Shown here piece by piece: positions 1-9,044 of a stretch of DNA of 64,000 nt. The DNA is from Bradyrhizobium sp. Arg816 (lineage in GTDB: Bacteria; Pseudomonadota; Alphaproteobacteria; Rhizobiales; Xanthobacteraceae). The notes below the pieces were generated by a model. The model saw only the letters and a program-made list of their open reading frames with translations, had not been told where the DNA came from and searched no databases. Each line of letters opens with the position of its first letter. Within the stretch, counting starts at the first letter, position 1. The position numbers and the translations under genes are program-made. The stretch is taken from contig NZ_JAPRAQ010000001.1 in assembly GCF_029989365.1 (NCBI RefSeq), positions 248,001-312,000 on the forward strand, in the 5' to 3' direction.

Positions 1-375
1 GCAGAACATGCCCATTCTCGGATTTGGGCAATCGTAGATCTTCACCCAGCCCCGCGCATAGGCCTCCGTAGCCGCCCTCAGGTTCGCCTTCATGGTGTCG
101 TCGCACGGCGACATCGCGTAAGCGGTGCTTGCCTGCAATGCGTCCATCCGCAGTGCGTCTTGCTTCGGGTCTTTGTCGCTTTGCAGGGTGTGCTCCGCTT
201 CCCAATCCTTCCGCTGCTTGGCCTTTGAATTCTCATCGCCGAACGAGGAACTGAGCGTGGGCCTCAATTCACCAACCGGCGAAACGTGCGACACCGGAAA
301 TCCGCGAATCGCCCAGGAGACGCCCACGAACGTGGAGACGAACGCCATGCAGGTGAAAAGAACAAATCGGCTCAT
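1..375 (-). CDS. Hypothetical protein, C-terminus beyond the window
   Basis: An open frame reads from an ATG at 375 to the left edge without a stop (125 codons). The first 25 residues have a short basic start followed by a hydrophobic stretch, which suggests a signal peptide or membrane anchor. The rest is polar and Lys/Glu/Asp rich with two cysteines in the visible tail. I do not recognise the family. It is divergent from the glutamine amidotransferase gene, with about 200 bp between them. A reading frame on the other strand covers part of it, but the signal-like N-terminus favours this one. Confidence 0.55.
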   Translation of the reverse strand, partial: MSRFVLFTCMAFVSTFVGVSWAIRGFPVSHVSPVGELRPTLSSSFGDENSKAKQRKDWEAEHTLQSDKDPKQDALRMDALQASTAYAMSPCDDTMKANLRAATEAYARGWVKIYDCPNPRMGMFC

Positions 376-577
376 GATGCGCACTCAAAATTCGCGCGCA
401 ACCTAACCGTGTCGGCGTTAAGAGATGTATTAATGCGCGGCTTCCCGCAATGCAGGGTAAATGAACGTCTAAAACACGCCGCAGAAATGATCCGGACTTT
501 GCAGAACACATCGCCGGGAACCCAACACAGGCGATCTTGTTGGTGAACCTTACGCCACATTCTGACAGGAAGGCCGC

Positions 578-1408
578 ATGTGCCGCTGGATCGCATACCG
601 GGGCGAGACGACCTCGTTCGAACCCTACGTCACCGAGCCCGAGCATTCGCTGATCGCACAGAGCATCCGCTCGCTGCAGTCGACGGCCGGTTCGAACGGC
701 GACGGCTTTGGTCTCGGCTGGTATGGCGAGCATCCGGAACCAGGCCTTTATCGCGAGACCCGTCCGGCCTGGTCGGACGAAAACCTGCGCTACCTCTGCC
801 GCCATCTGCGCTCGCATCTGTTCTTCGCCCATGTGCGCGCCGCCACCGGCACGGCGGTGACGCGGCAGAATTGTCATCCGTTCGCCTGCGGCCAGTGGAT
901 GTTCATGCACAACGGCTTCGTCGGCAGCTGGAATCGCCTGCGGCGCAAGGTCGAAGCGCTGATCCCCGATGCCTACTACCCCTCGCGGCTGGGCACGACC
1001 GATTCGGAGGCCGTGTTCCTCGCCATGATGGGCGCGGGTCTCGACCGCGATCCACTTGGCGCAACGCAAGCCGTGCTGCAATCGCTGGTCGGCCTGGTCA
1101 ACGAGGGCGAGCTTCGTGAGCGCCTGCGCTTCACCAGCGCGATCGCAAACGGCCGGGATCTCTATGCGTTTCGCGTCGCGGTCAACGATGCCGCCAACAC
1201 GCTCTATTATCGCGAGGCCGGCGGCGGCCACGTCGTCGTCGTGTCCGAGCCCTTCGACAAGGAAACGGACTGGACGGAAGTGCCGCCGAATCACGCGCTG
1301 GTCGCGCGCGCGTCCGAAACCGTGAAGATTGTTCCGTTCGACCTTGCAATTTCCGGTGGGGCCGACGCGGAACCGGCCCGTGTCAGGCGGATTATTGCCC
1401 GCAGGTAA
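578..1408 (+). CDS. Class II glutamine amidotransferase (YafJ/EgtC-like)
   Basis: The 276-residue protein starts Met-Cys-Arg, so Cys2 becomes the N-terminal nucleophile after Met removal, as in Ntn-type glutamine amidotransferases. Supporting motifs are NGDGFGLGWYG (residues 40-50), HVRAAT (85-90), NCHPF (98-102) and HNG (111-113), all in the order of the YafJ/EgtC group. There is no synthase domain, so it is probably a stand-alone amidohydrolase acting on a glutamine-like or gamma-glutamyl substrate. A GGAAGG ribosome site lies just upstream. The ligase gene follows after 20 bp, probably in one operon. The substrate is unknown. A long antisense frame covers the gene but lacks motifs. Confidence 0.9.
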   Translation: MCRWIAYRGETTSFEPYVTEPEHSLIAQSIRSLQSTAGSNGDGFGLGWYGEHPEPGLYRETRPAWSDENLRYLCRHLRSHLFFAHVRAATGTAVTRQNCHPFACGQWMFMHNGFVGSWNRLRRKVEALIPDAYYPSRLGTTDSEAVFLAMMGAGLDRDPLGATQAVLQSLVGLVNEGELRERLRFTSAIANGRDLYAFRVAVNDAANTLYYREAGGGHVVVVSEPFDKETDWTEVPPNHALVARASETVKIVPFDLAISGGADAEPARVRRIIARR

Positions 1409-1428
1409 TACCACTGCCGGGTGGCCCT

Positions 1429-2655
1429 ATGACATTTGCATCAGACGTTTTGAAACTGCTGCGCCTCGATTCCTCCGATGACAGGCAGCACCTCGTCATC
1501 CGCTCTGCCGGCGGACGCGGCAAGGCGGCTGAATACTCCTTCGGCATCGAGGAGGAATACTTCCTCGCCGATCGCCGCAGCCTCGAGGTCGCGATCGAAA
1601 CGCCCAACGCGCTGTTCGAGTCGGTGAACTGGTCCACCGGCGGTCAGGCGATGCGGGAGATGCTGCAATCCCAGCTCGAAGTTGCCACCAACGTTCACAT
1701 CGATGTCAATGACGCCCGGGAAGAGCTGCGGTTCCTCCGCCGCGAGGTCGCCAACGTCGCCGCACAATACGGCTTCGTCATCATGGCCTGCGGCACGCAT
1801 CCGACCGCGGTCTGGCGGATGTCGCAGCCGAGTCCGAAGCCGCGCTACGAGGAGATGATCGAGGATCTGCGCAGCATCGGCCACCGCAACATGATGTGCG
1901 GCATGCATGTGCACGTTCAGCTGCCCGATCCCGAGAAGCGGATGGCGGTGATGCGGGCGATGCTGCCCCATCTGCCGCTGTTCATCGCGCTGTCGGCCTC
2001 GTCCCCGTTCTGGAATTCCCACAAGACCGGGCTGAAGGGCTACCGGCTTGCCGCCTATTCCGAGCTGCCGCGCACCGGCTTGCCCGAACTGTTCGAAACC
2101 AGGCACGACTACGACGAATATGTCGGCGCGCTGCAACGCTCCGGCGTGATTCCCGACGAGAGCCATATCTGGTGGGCGATGCGGCCGTCCATGAGGCATC
2201 CGACCCTCGAGCTTCGCGCGCCCGACACCTGCACCTTCATCGACGACGCCGTTGCCATCGCCTCGCTCTATCGCTGCCTGACGCGCCACCTTTATCTGCG
2301 GCCGCATCGGTCGAAGCAGGTCACGGCGGTCGAGCGCGCGATTGCGGTCGAGAACAAATGGCGGGCCCAGCGTTACGGCACCGATTGCATCTTTGCCTCG
2401 AAGGAGGGGCCGGTCACCATCTCGGAGCTGCTGAGCCGGATCATCGACGACGTCGCCGAGGACGCAGCCGCGCTGAACTGCGCCGCCGAGGTCGAGCACT
2501 GCCGGACCATCGTGGAGCGTGGCAGCTCGGCGGAATTCCAGCTTCGCGCCTATCGCGAGAATGCGGAGGACATCGGGGCGGTCTCGCGCTGGATCGCAGC
2601 CTCGACGATCTCGGGCACGACCGCTCCGATCGGAAGCGTTCGTGCGCCTTCATAG
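1429..2655 (+). CDS. Carboxylate-amine ligase, GCS2 family (YbdK-like)
   Basis: A 408-residue protein of the glutamate-cysteine ligase family 2. The YSFGIEEEYFL motif (residues 36-46) holds the acidic metal ligands, and CGMHVHVQL, GYRLAAYSELPRTG and HPTLELRAPDTC are further family signatures. YbdK-type proteins form a gamma-glutamyl amide bond using ATP, weakly with cysteine, and the true substrate of most members is unknown. It sits 20 bp behind the class II amidotransferase gene and 26 bp before the small zinc-ribbon gene. The pairing of a gamma-glutamyl ligase with a gamma-glutamyl-type hydrolase recalls EgtA/EgtC, but no EgtB or EgtD is visible. Confidence 0.9.
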   Translation: MTFASDVLKLLRLDSSDDRQHLVIRSAGGRGKAAEYSFGIEEEYFLADRRSLEVAIETPNALFESVNWSTGGQAMREMLQSQLEVATNVHIDVNDAREELRFLRREVANVAAQYGFVIMACGTHPTAVWRMSQPSPKPRYEEMIEDLRSIGHRNMMCGMHVHVQLPDPEKRMAVMRAMLPHLPLFIALSASSPFWNSHKTGLKGYRLAAYSELPRTGLPELFETRHDYDEYVGALQRSGVIPDESHIWWAMRPSMRHPTLELRAPDTCTFIDDAVAIASLYRCLTRHLYLRPHRSKQVTAVERAIAVENKWRAQRYGTDCIFASKEGPVTISELLSRIIDDVAEDAAALNCAAEVEHCRTIVERGSSAEFQLRAYRENAEDIGAVSRWIAASTISGTTAPIGSVRAPS

Positions 2656-2681
2656 CGCCCGCGCAAGCTTGGCGAACGACA

Positions 2682-2903
2682 ATGTCGCTCCTGAATTCGG
2701 TGATCGTGGAGGAACGCGTGAATCGCGTCACGTCTTGCGCTGGCTGCGGCCACGGACTTGTACCGCTGCTTTCGGCCAAGGGCCGCGCGGAGCTCAGCTG
2801 CCTCTGGTGCGAAGGCATCGACGCGCGAACGGTGGACATGGCGAAATGGGCGGACAGCCCGATCGGCAAGCCCGAGCGGAGCGCCCGTCAGCCGTTCGAA
2901 TGA
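2682..2903 (+). CDS. Small zinc-ribbon-like protein
   Basis: A 73-residue frame beginning with ATG at 2682. Residues 18-45 carry a Cys-Ala-Gly-Cys-Gly-His motif and, about 20 residues later, a Cys-Leu-Trp-Cys motif. Two CxxC knuckles with this spacing suggest a single structural zinc site. It follows the ligase by 26 bp and is probably cotranscribed. I do not recognise a named family and no function can be assigned. The cysteine pattern and its position favour a real gene over a chance frame. Confidence 0.6.
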   Translation: MSLLNSVIVEERVNRVTSCAGCGHGLVPLLSAKGRAELSCLWCEGIDARTVDMAKWADSPIGKPERSARQPFE

Positions 2904-3250
2904 GCGGTTTCACATGCCCAGCCGCCGGCCTTAGCTGATCGACGCGACCTGCGCGGCTGCACGCCCGCGCCAGGGCTTGCCGACAAATTAGACAAACCGC
3001 GCGCCGTCGCCGGGGTTGCGGGCTCCGCGAAAAGGCCCAGGCAAGCCAGCCTAACGCGCCGTCTAACCTCAGGTGCAATCTCGATTTTTCATCGCGCCGC
3101 GCGGAGCCGCCGAGCCCGCGCATCGTGCTGCATCTCGACTGGCCCAGAATTCGCAAGGCAGCGTCAGGCCCGATTCCCTGCTCCCACGAATTGGCGCAGC
3201 AAGATGCGTGCGCCCGGAGACCGGACGAGCCGCAAGGATCGGAGAGTGCC
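2904..3250. other. Intergenic stretch, no gene seen
   Basis: The 347 bp between the zinc-ribbon gene and the cupin gene hold no convincing frame, repeat or hairpin with a T-run. The downstream end must carry the cupin gene promoter. The ribosome site AAGGATCGGAGA lies immediately before the start at 3251. Confidence 0.5.
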
Positions 3251-4390
3251 ATGAACGTGCATGCCGCCGGCGATCTCAAATTTACCGGCCTCACCCATCC
3301 GAATGGCGCGCCACTCCGCCTCAACGCTCAGGATTTCGTGGCGATCGATCGCGACAGGAATGCCAAGTTCGAAGCGACGTACCGGCCGCAAGCCCTCTAC
3401 AACCGTGCCAGCGAGGGCTTCCACGCCAACAACGAAACCTTCCTCCTGCACGAAGTCGCGACAAACCTCCCGATCTACCGCCCGGACACCGGCCCCACCG
3501 ATTTCCATCTTCATCTTCCACCGGGCGGCTTTCAGCTCGTGCTGGTCACCTCGGGCGCCTTCACCTTCGACTACGACGGACGCTTCTACAATGTCGGCCC
3601 CGGCGCGGTGATGCTGCAAAGCGCGATCGTCCACCGCCAGCTGTTCTACACCTGGTCGGGACTGTCGACCGAAGAGAACCTGAAGACGCCGCAGACCGTG
3701 GTGCCCGACCCGATCTCGATGGGTTACTCCGGCAAATTCCTCGAAGCCTTCGTGACCGATCCGACGACCTTTCCGAACCCAACCATCGTCGGTCCGGACC
3801 AGATCAACGAGGCCGAGACACCGCGCGTGGCCTGGAGCCACCCTCTGCACAACCGGCCGGCCGACGCGGGCTTCTGGCTTCAGGATCCCCTCGCGCTGGA
3901 TGCGTTGTTCAAGCCGCTCGTCGACAGTCCGATCAAGTCGGCCATGCCCGTGTACGTGCGCGACATCGGGATCGAGATTCCCAGCGGCCATCTCGTCACC
4001 GGCCACATCATCGCGACCGACCCACCCGGTCAGTCGCTGCTGCCCAGGAGCACGTCGATCGCCGCGGACCCGACCTGTTTCGCCAAGGGCGAGGTCGTGA
4101 TCTATCGCGTCATTCGCGGCACAGCCGAGTTCAAGAAAAGGTCCGGCGAGAGCTTTGAACTTTCCGCCGGCGATGTGGTGACGGCAGGGAAGGAGTCGAT
4201 CAGCCTCATTGGCCTCGGCGAAAACACCCAGGTCCTCAGGCTCGGCCTGCTCAAGGGCATGAACGAGCTTCGCGGCTGGACGCCGACGCAGCGCGACGAG
4301 ATCGACGGCCTCGCCGGCCAGATCATCACGCAGAAGGACATCCGTCCCCTGCGCACCGAGGGCAAGCCGGTCGGGTATCTGTACGGGTAG
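3251..4390 (+). CDS. Double-cupin protein of unknown function
   Basis: A 379-residue protein with two cupin halves. The first (about residues 80-130) carries FHLHLPPGG with His86 and His88 and a later His128, a plausible metal site. It is followed by the glycine-rich turn VGPGAV. The second half (about 250-345) has a RGTAEFKKRSGESFELSAGDVV strand-turn pattern but fewer histidines. The ATG at 3251 is chosen because of the GGAGAG ribosome site; an upstream in-frame start adds 42 residues of low-complexity sequence. Candidate roles are dioxygenase, isomerase or storage-type cupin. I cannot name a substrate. Confidence 0.75.
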   Translation: MNVHAAGDLKFTGLTHPNGAPLRLNAQDFVAIDRDRNAKFEATYRPQALYNRASEGFHANNETFLLHEVATNLPIYRPDTGPTDFHLHLPPGGFQLVLVTSGAFTFDYDGRFYNVGPGAVMLQSAIVHRQLFYTWSGLSTEENLKTPQTVVPDPISMGYSGKFLEAFVTDPTTFPNPTIVGPDQINEAETPRVAWSHPLHNRPADAGFWLQDPLALDALFKPLVDSPIKSAMPVYVRDIGIEIPSGHLVTGHIIATDPPGQSLLPRSTSIAADPTCFAKGEVVIYRVIRGTAEFKKRSGESFELSAGDVVTAGKESISLIGLGENTQVLRLGLLKGMNELRGWTPTQRDEIDGLAGQIITQKDIRPLRTEGKPVGYLYG

Positions 4391-4423
4391 ACGGTTCGCA
4401 GCCAAGCGCCTCGAGGTCTTCTT

Positions 4424-4564
4424 CCTTCTCCCCTTGTGGGAGAAGGTGGCGCGAAGCGCCGGATGAGGGGTTCTCTCCACTCGCGCGACCGTTCGTGAGG
4501 ATGGAGACCCCTCACCCGGCTTCGCGTTCCGCGAAGCCACCCTCCCCCACAAGGGGGAGGGTAA
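4424..4564. repeat. Intergenic palindromic repeat element
   Basis: Two imperfect inverted arms surround a short centre. The left arm includes CTCCCCTTGTGGGAGAAGG and GATGAGGGG; the right arm reads as its reverse complement with CCCCTCACCC and CCCCCACAAGGGGGAGG. This mobile-repeat style, ending in CTTGTGGGAGAAGG-type arms, is common between genes of Bradyrhizobium and relatives (recalled, not searched). It lies between the convergent cupin and gor genes and could also act as a bidirectional transcription stop. Confidence 0.75.
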
Positions 4565-4618
4565 GCACGCGCCAATTCGACCAAATCCTGTTCGCTTGAG
4601 AGCCGCTCGTGTGGCGCC

Positions 4619-6007
4619 CTACTCCGCCGCCTGACGCACATGGCGTGCCGTCGGCGTGCGCATGGTGACGAGCTCTTCGGCCGCGGTCGGATGCAGTGCG
4701 ATCGTCGCGTCGAAATCGGCCTTGGTCGCCTTCATCTTCACCGCGATCGCGACCACCTGGGTGACCTCGGCGGCGCAGTCGCCGACGATGTGGCAGCCGA
4801 GCACGCGGTCGGTCGAACCGTCGACGACGAGCTTCATCAGCACGCGGGTGTCGCGGCCGGACATCGTCGCCTTGATCGGGCGGAACGTCGTCTTGTAGAT
4901 GTCGACGTGGCTGAATTGCGCACGCGCCTCCGTCTCCGTCAGACCGACCGTGCCGACCTCCGGCTGCGAGAACACTGCGGTCGGAATGTAGGAATGATCG
5001 ACCTGCACCTCGCGCTTGCCGAACACGGTGTCGGCGAAGGCGTGGCCTTCGCGGATCGCGACCGGCGTCAGGTTGAAGCGGTGGGTGACGTCGCCGATCG
5101 CATAGATGCTATCCACCGAGCTCTTCGAGAAATGGTCCACCGCGATGCCGCCATTCGCAGGATTGATGGCGACGCCGGCCTTCTCCAGGCCGAGATTGGC
5201 GACCGACGGATGGCGGCCGATCGCGAACATCACCTGGTCGGACGCGAGGCTCGAGCCGTTCGACAGATGCGTGGTGAATTCCTCGCCGTGCCGGTCGACC
5301 TTCGCCACCGTGCAGCCGGTGAGAATGGTGATGCCCTGCTTTTCCATCTCGCTGCGGACGTGGGCGCGGACGTCCTCGTCGAAACCGCGCAGGATGTTGT
5401 CGCCGCGATAGATCACGGTGACGTCGGAGCCGTAGCCGGCGAAGATGCCGGCGAATTCCAGCGCGATGTAGCCGCCGCCCTGGATCACGATCCGCTTCGG
5501 CAGCTTCTTGAGGTGAAACGCCTCGTTGGAGGAGATCACGTGCTCGATGCCGGGGATCGAGGCGCCGTGGTTGGGCGCGCCGCCGGTGGCGATCAGGATG
5601 TATTTTGCGGTGATCTTCCGGTCGTTCTCGAGCAGGCGGACGGTGTGCTTGTCCTCGACCACCGCGCGGCTCTTGACGACCTGCGCGCCCGACTTCTCGA
5701 CATTCGTCGTGTAGGCCGCTTCCAGCCGCGCGATCTCCTTGTCCTTGTTGGCGATCAGCGTCGGCCAGTCGAAGGTCGCGGGCGGAACGGTCCAGCCGAA
5801 ACCGGCGGCATCTTCCAGCTCATGACGGACATGCGAGCCGATCACGAACAGCTTCTTCGGCACGCAGCCGCGGATCACGCAGGTCCCGCCCATGCGGTAC
5901 TCTTCCGCGATCATCACACGCGCACCGTGGCCGGCCGCGATGCGGGCGGCACGCACGCCGCCCGAGCCGCCACCGATGACAAAGAGGTCGACGTCGAATT
6001 CAGCCAT
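4619..6007 (-). CDS. gor: Glutathione-disulfide reductase
   Basis: A 462-residue FAD flavoprotein that reduces GSSG with NADPH in the cytoplasm. The FAD-binding GGGSGG (residues 12-17) is followed by the redox disulfide motif GGTCVIRGCVPKK (Cys43 and Cys48). A second nucleotide-binding stretch, IQGGGYIALEFAG, then AIGDVT and the C-terminal HPTAAEE motif with the catalytic His complete the fold. Length is normal for the family. It is the last gene of the order rpiA, DUF2059 gene, gor on the minus strand, though a repeat element and 131 bp separate it from its neighbour, so it may have its own promoter. Confidence 0.95.
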   Translation of the reverse strand: MAEFDVDLFVIGGGSGGVRAARIAAGHGARVMIAEEYRMGGTCVIRGCVPKKLFVIGSHVRHELEDAAGFGWTVPPATFDWPTLIANKDKEIARLEAAYTTNVEKSGAQVVKSRAVVEDKHTVRLLENDRKITAKYILIATGGAPNHGASIPGIEHVISSNEAFHLKKLPKRIVIQGGGYIALEFAGIFAGYGSDVTVIYRGDNILRGFDEDVRAHVRSEMEKQGITILTGCTVAKVDRHGEEFTTHLSNGSSLASDQVMFAIGRHPSVANLGLEKAGVAINPANGGIAVDHFSKSSVDSIYAIGDVTHRFNLTPVAIREGHAFADTVFGKREVQVDHSYIPTAVFSQPEVGTVGLTETEARAQFSHVDIYKTTFRPIKATMSGRDTRVLMKLVVDGSTDRVLGCHIVGDCAAEVTQVVAIAVKMKATKADFDATIALHPTAAEELVTMRTPTARHVRQAAE

Positions 6008-6033
6008 TGTCCACTCCGACCTCTTCTTTCAGC

Positions 6034-6080
6034 GCATGATCCGGAGAAGTGTGCAGCGGTTCTCCGATAGGACCATGCGC
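6034..6080. repeat. Rhizobiales-type intergenic repeat, copy 1
   Basis: The sequence GCATGATCCGGAGAAGTGTG continues into a partly complementary right half ending CCATGCGC. It matches copy 2 at 25592-25640 over almost its full length, with scattered substitutions. This GCATGATC(C)GGAAA unit is a dispersed palindromic element of Rhizobiales intergenic DNA (recalled). It separates gor from the DUF2059 gene. Confidence 0.8.
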
Positions 6081-6089
6081 AAATAACAT

Positions 6090-6115
6090 CCTAAAGCGCG
6101 ATGACGCGCTTTAGG
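6090..6115. terminator. Perfect 11-bp hairpin, possible terminator
   Basis: CCTAAAGCGCG and CGCGCTTTAGG are exact reverse complements around an ATGA loop. It lies 24 bp after the stop of the DUF2059 gene on the minus strand. There is no long T-run on either side, so it may be part of the adjacent repeat element instead of a true intrinsic terminator. Confidence 0.45.
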
Positions 6116-6138
6116 GATTTCTGATCAGATAGGTACTG

Positions 6139-6687
6139 TCAGATTTCCTTGCCACGCTTGCGCATCTCGGAACGGAAGGCACCCATCACGGTCTCGGAGA
6201 AGTTCTGGGCCCAGGAGTTCATGAAGGCCATGCTGAGGCCGATGGCGCGCGGCTCGGCGTCGATCAGCTTCTTGCCCAGCGGCGACTTGTAGAAGGTGAC
6301 GAGGTCCTTCAGTTCCTGCTCGGTGAACTCGCTGGCATAGATCTGCGCCATGCCTTCGCCGATCTCGTTCTGGCGGCCGTTGAGCTGCTGGGCCACGATC
6401 GGCGCGACCTCGCTGAGCTCCTTCTGGTAGTTGAGATTCTGCTGGATCAGCGTGATCTTGGTCTTCTCGACCATGCCAGGCACGGCGCCCTGATACATCG
6501 CGGTGGCGTTCTTGATCTGCAGGATCTCCTTGGCCGCCGCGATCGCCGCAGGCGAGGCTTTCGGCGGGGTCGGCGCGGGAGCAGCCTTCTGGGCCGGCGC
6601 GGCCTGCTGCGCGATCGCCGGGACCGCCAAGACGGCCAGTCCAGCAGCAAGCGTCGCGGCCGGCAAGAATCTCAATACGCTCTTCAT
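6139..6687 (-). CDS. DUF2059 family exported protein
   Basis: A 182-residue protein with a clear signal peptide (hydrophobic residues 8-26 ending near AIAQQ) and a Pro/Ala-rich linker to about residue 48. The rest is helical and contains the DUF2059 pattern YASEFTEQELKDLVTFYKSP (about residues 120-140). Family members are periplasmic or outer-membrane associated and of unknown function. The ATG lies 2 bp after the rpiA stop, with the ribosome site inside the end of rpiA, so the two genes are translationally close and probably cotranscribed. Confidence 0.85.
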   Translation of the reverse strand: MKSVLRFLPAATLAAGLAVLAVPAIAQQAAPAQKAAPAPTPPKASPAAIAAAKEILQIKNATAMYQGAVPGMVEKTKITLIQQNLNYQKELSEVAPIVAQQLNGRQNEIGEGMAQIYASEFTEQELKDLVTFYKSPLGKKLIDAEPRAIGLSMAFMNSWAQNFSETVMGAFRSEMRKRGKEI

Positions 6688-6689
6688 TC

Positions 6690-7415
6690 CTAGTCTCCTT
6701 TCGGCTTACGCCGTTCAATCACGCGAATTCCCTCGGCGCCCGCCAAAACGGCCGAGCTGGCCAAGCCGATAAACAAGCCATGCTCAACCACGCCGGGGAT
6801 AGAGCTCAACGCCTTGGCGAGGCCAGGCGGATCCACGATACGTCCGAGCTGGGCGTCAAGAATCCAGTGGCCGCCATCGGTGACGAAAACGTGGCCATCC
6901 TTGTCGCCGCCTTTGGCCTTGCGGACCGCCATTTGCCCGGAAACGCCGCATTCGGCAAATGCCTTCTCGATCGCGCGGCGCGTCGCGCCGAGCCCGAACG
7001 GGATGACCTCGATCGGCAGCGGAAAGCGGCCGAGCGTCGGCACCCATTTGCTGTCGTCGGCAATCACGATCATGCGATCCGAGGCCGCCGCCACGATCTT
7101 CTCGCGCAGCAGCGCGCCGCCGCCGCCCTTGATCAGGTTGAAGTCGGGATCGATCTCGTCGGCGCCGTCGACGGTGAGGTCGAGATGATCGATCTCGTCC
7201 AGCGTCGTCAGCTTCACACCGCAGCGCTCGGCATCGAGGCGCGTCGCCTCCGAGGTCGGCACGCCGATCACTTTCAACCCGGCCTGCACGCGCTCGCCGA
7301 GCAGCTCAACGAAATGCTTGGCGGTCGAGCCGGTGCCGAGCCCGAGCTGCATGCCGTCACGCACCTCCTCGAGGGCGCGCGCCGCAGCCTGCCGCTTCAA
7401 CTGGTCCATGTTCAC
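6690..7415 (-). CDS. rpiA: Ribose-5-phosphate isomerase A
   Basis: A 241-residue isomerase of the pentose phosphate pathway, converting ribose 5-phosphate and ribulose 5-phosphate. Diagnostic motifs are [12 protein letters not shown] near the N-terminus, DGADEIDPD, and [12 protein letters not shown], which carry the phosphate-binding and catalytic Asp, Glu and Lys residues. The frame begins with GTG at 7415; an ATG two codons on (7409) is an alternative. It is divergent from gph (166 bp between) and leads the DUF2059 gene. Confidence 0.95.
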   Translation of the reverse strand: MNMDQLKRQAAARALEEVRDGMQLGLGTGSTAKHFVELLGERVQAGLKVIGVPTSEATRLDAERCGVKLTTLDEIDHLDLTVDGADEIDPDFNLIKGGGGALLREKIVAAASDRMIVIADDSKWVPTLGRFPLPIEVIPFGLGATRRAIEKAFAECGVSGQMAVRKAKGGDKDGHVFVTDGGHWILDAQLGRIVDPPGLAKALSSIPGVVEHGLFIGLASSAVLAGAEGIRVIERRKPKGD

Positions 7416-7581
7416 GATGCGCCCGCCCCGAATTTTAGAGTGTGCCGCCGATAGAGGTTGCTTGCGGCGGCCTATGTAGCCTCGTTTTTCCCGCCGGAAC
7501 AGGCCTCTGGGCCGATCTTATAAGTTGAACTTATGGCTTCGGCCCTTGCGCCGATCCAGCCGGCCCGATAGCGCTGGGACC

Positions 7582-8256
7582 ATGACCTCCCCTTACACCC
7601 TCGTCTTCGATCTCGACGGCACGCTTGTGGATACGGCGCCCGACCTGATCACCGCGCTGAATTTCGTGCTCGACCGCGAAGGGCTGCCGCCCGTGCCGAT
7701 GGCCTCGGCCCGCAACATGATCGGCGCCGGCGCCCGCAAGCTGATCGAACGGGGGCTGGAGGCCGAAGGCCGCATGGTCACGCCGGCGGACATGGACCGG
7801 ATGACGGCGGATTTCATCGCCTATTACGCCGACCATATCGCGGTCGAATCCCGCCCGTTCGAGGGGCTCGAGGCCGCACTCGACCAATTTGCGGCCCAGG
7901 GCCACCGGCTGGCGGTCTGCACCAACAAGCTGGAATGGCTGTCGAAGCGGCTTTTGGACCAGCTCGACCTCACCCGCCGCTTTGCCGCGATCTGCGGCGC
8001 GGACACCTTTGGCGTCCAAAAGCCCGATCCGACCATTTTCCGCGAGACCGTGGCGCGCGCCGGCGGGGCGGTCAAAGCCAGCATCATGGTCGGCGATGCC
8101 GGAACCGACGTCGGCGTGGCCCGGCGCGCCGGGGTGCCCGTGATCGGGGTCAGCTTCGGCTATACGGACGTGCCGATCGCCGAGTTGAAGCCGGACCGGC
8201 TGATCCATCACATGCGTGACCTGCCGGCTGCGGCCCACAGCCTGATGACCACCTAG
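7582..8256 (+). CDS. gph: Phosphoglycolate phosphatase, HAD superfamily
   Basis: A 224-residue HAD phosphatase. FDLDGTLVDTAPD supplies the nucleophile Asp10 and general acid Asp12, CTNK is motif II, KPDP is motif III and VGDAGTD is motif IV. The alpha-helical cap after motif I matches the Gph type, which removes 2-phosphoglycolate. The ATG at 7582 is chosen because the HAD motif starts about eight residues later. It is divergent from rpiA. Related HAD phosphatases share these motifs, so the substrate is inferred. Confidence 0.88.
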   Translation: MTSPYTLVFDLDGTLVDTAPDLITALNFVLDREGLPPVPMASARNMIGAGARKLIERGLEAEGRMVTPADMDRMTADFIAYYADHIAVESRPFEGLEAALDQFAAQGHRLAVCTNKLEWLSKRLLDQLDLTRRFAAICGADTFGVQKPDPTIFRETVARAGGAVKASIMVGDAGTDVGVARRAGVPVIGVSFGYTDVPIAELKPDRLIHHMRDLPAAAHSLMTT

Positions 8257-8409
8257 GAACCACAAGCCTCTGAGATAACTGCCATATTCCACGGAACCCT
8301 GCGTTAACCATCTATTGACTATGCGCGGAGCGCCGGTTGCTTGCTTGGAACGACGCCCGTAGGTTCGCCCGGGGATGTGGCGGTTCGTCGCAGTTAGAAG
8401 TGGGTGGTC

Positions 8410-8913
8410 ATGCGTCGTGTCATCGCGATTGCGCTAGCGGGAGCGAGCCTTGGTGGCTGCTCTTCGATGTCTTGGGACATGTTCAAATCGGCGCCGCCGA
8501 CCGTCCAGGTCCGGCTCGAATCCAATCCTCCGGGGGCTGACGCCACGACCTCGCTCGGTGCCGGTTGCAAGACCCCCTGCTCCGTCTCGGTTCCTGCCCC
8601 CGACGCCCCCTTCACGGTCGCTTTCGCGCTGCCAAAATACCAGCCGGCGAGCGTGCCGGTGAACGTGATCAAGAATCCCGGGGATTTCACCACGCCCGCC
8701 TCGGTCACCACCGATCCGAATCCGGTGTTTGCGGAACTCCAGCCGGCAGTGCCGCCCAAGCCTGTGAAGAAGCCGCAGCGGCCGAAGAAGCCGAAGCCGG
8801 CCGCAGCCGCCGCGGCCCCTGCGGATGCCGCACCCGCTGCGGCCCCTGCGGATGCTGCACCTGCTGCGGTGGCGGCCTCGCCGTTTCCCGATCCGAACGC
8901 AGGAAAGCGCTGA
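8410..8913 (+). CDS. Lipoprotein with Ala/Pro-rich C-terminal repeats
   Basis: A 167-residue protein. The N-terminus has a short hydrophobic helix ending in a lipobox (LGGC), so Cys17 is probably lipidated. Residues 30-110 contain VRLESNPPGADA and a KTPC element, the layout of PEGA-type domains, which are beta folds found in surface proteins. The tail is Lys/Pro-rich and then holds two copies of an AAPADAAPA unit, likely an extended linker. It lies between gph and moaA but shows no functional link to either. Confidence 0.75.
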   Translation: MRRVIAIALAGASLGGCSSMSWDMFKSAPPTVQVRLESNPPGADATTSLGAGCKTPCSVSVPAPDAPFTVAFALPKYQPASVPVNVIKNPGDFTTPASVTTDPNPVFAELQPAVPPKPVKKPQRPKKPKPAAAAAAPADAAPAAAPADAAPAAVAASPFPDPNAGKR

Positions 8914-9044
8914 TCCGGGCGCTGATTACGTATACCACCCGATTGTCCTAGCCGCGTCCGATGCTTAGATTGCTTCCAGAGCACCACTGAAGCAAAGGTG
9001 CGCCCGTCGCCGTAAGTGACAAGGCATTTGGCAAGGCATCTGCT

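Noticed and set aside
417..432. TTAA-N8-TTAA upstream of the first genes as a CtrA box
   Set aside because: The spacer is eight bases, not seven, and neither neighbour suggests cell-cycle control.
4640..6070. Long open frame antisense to gor
   Set aside because: It is rich in Arg, Asp and His with no domain; the opposite strand carries a complete reductase with all motifs. High GC keeps such antisense frames open.
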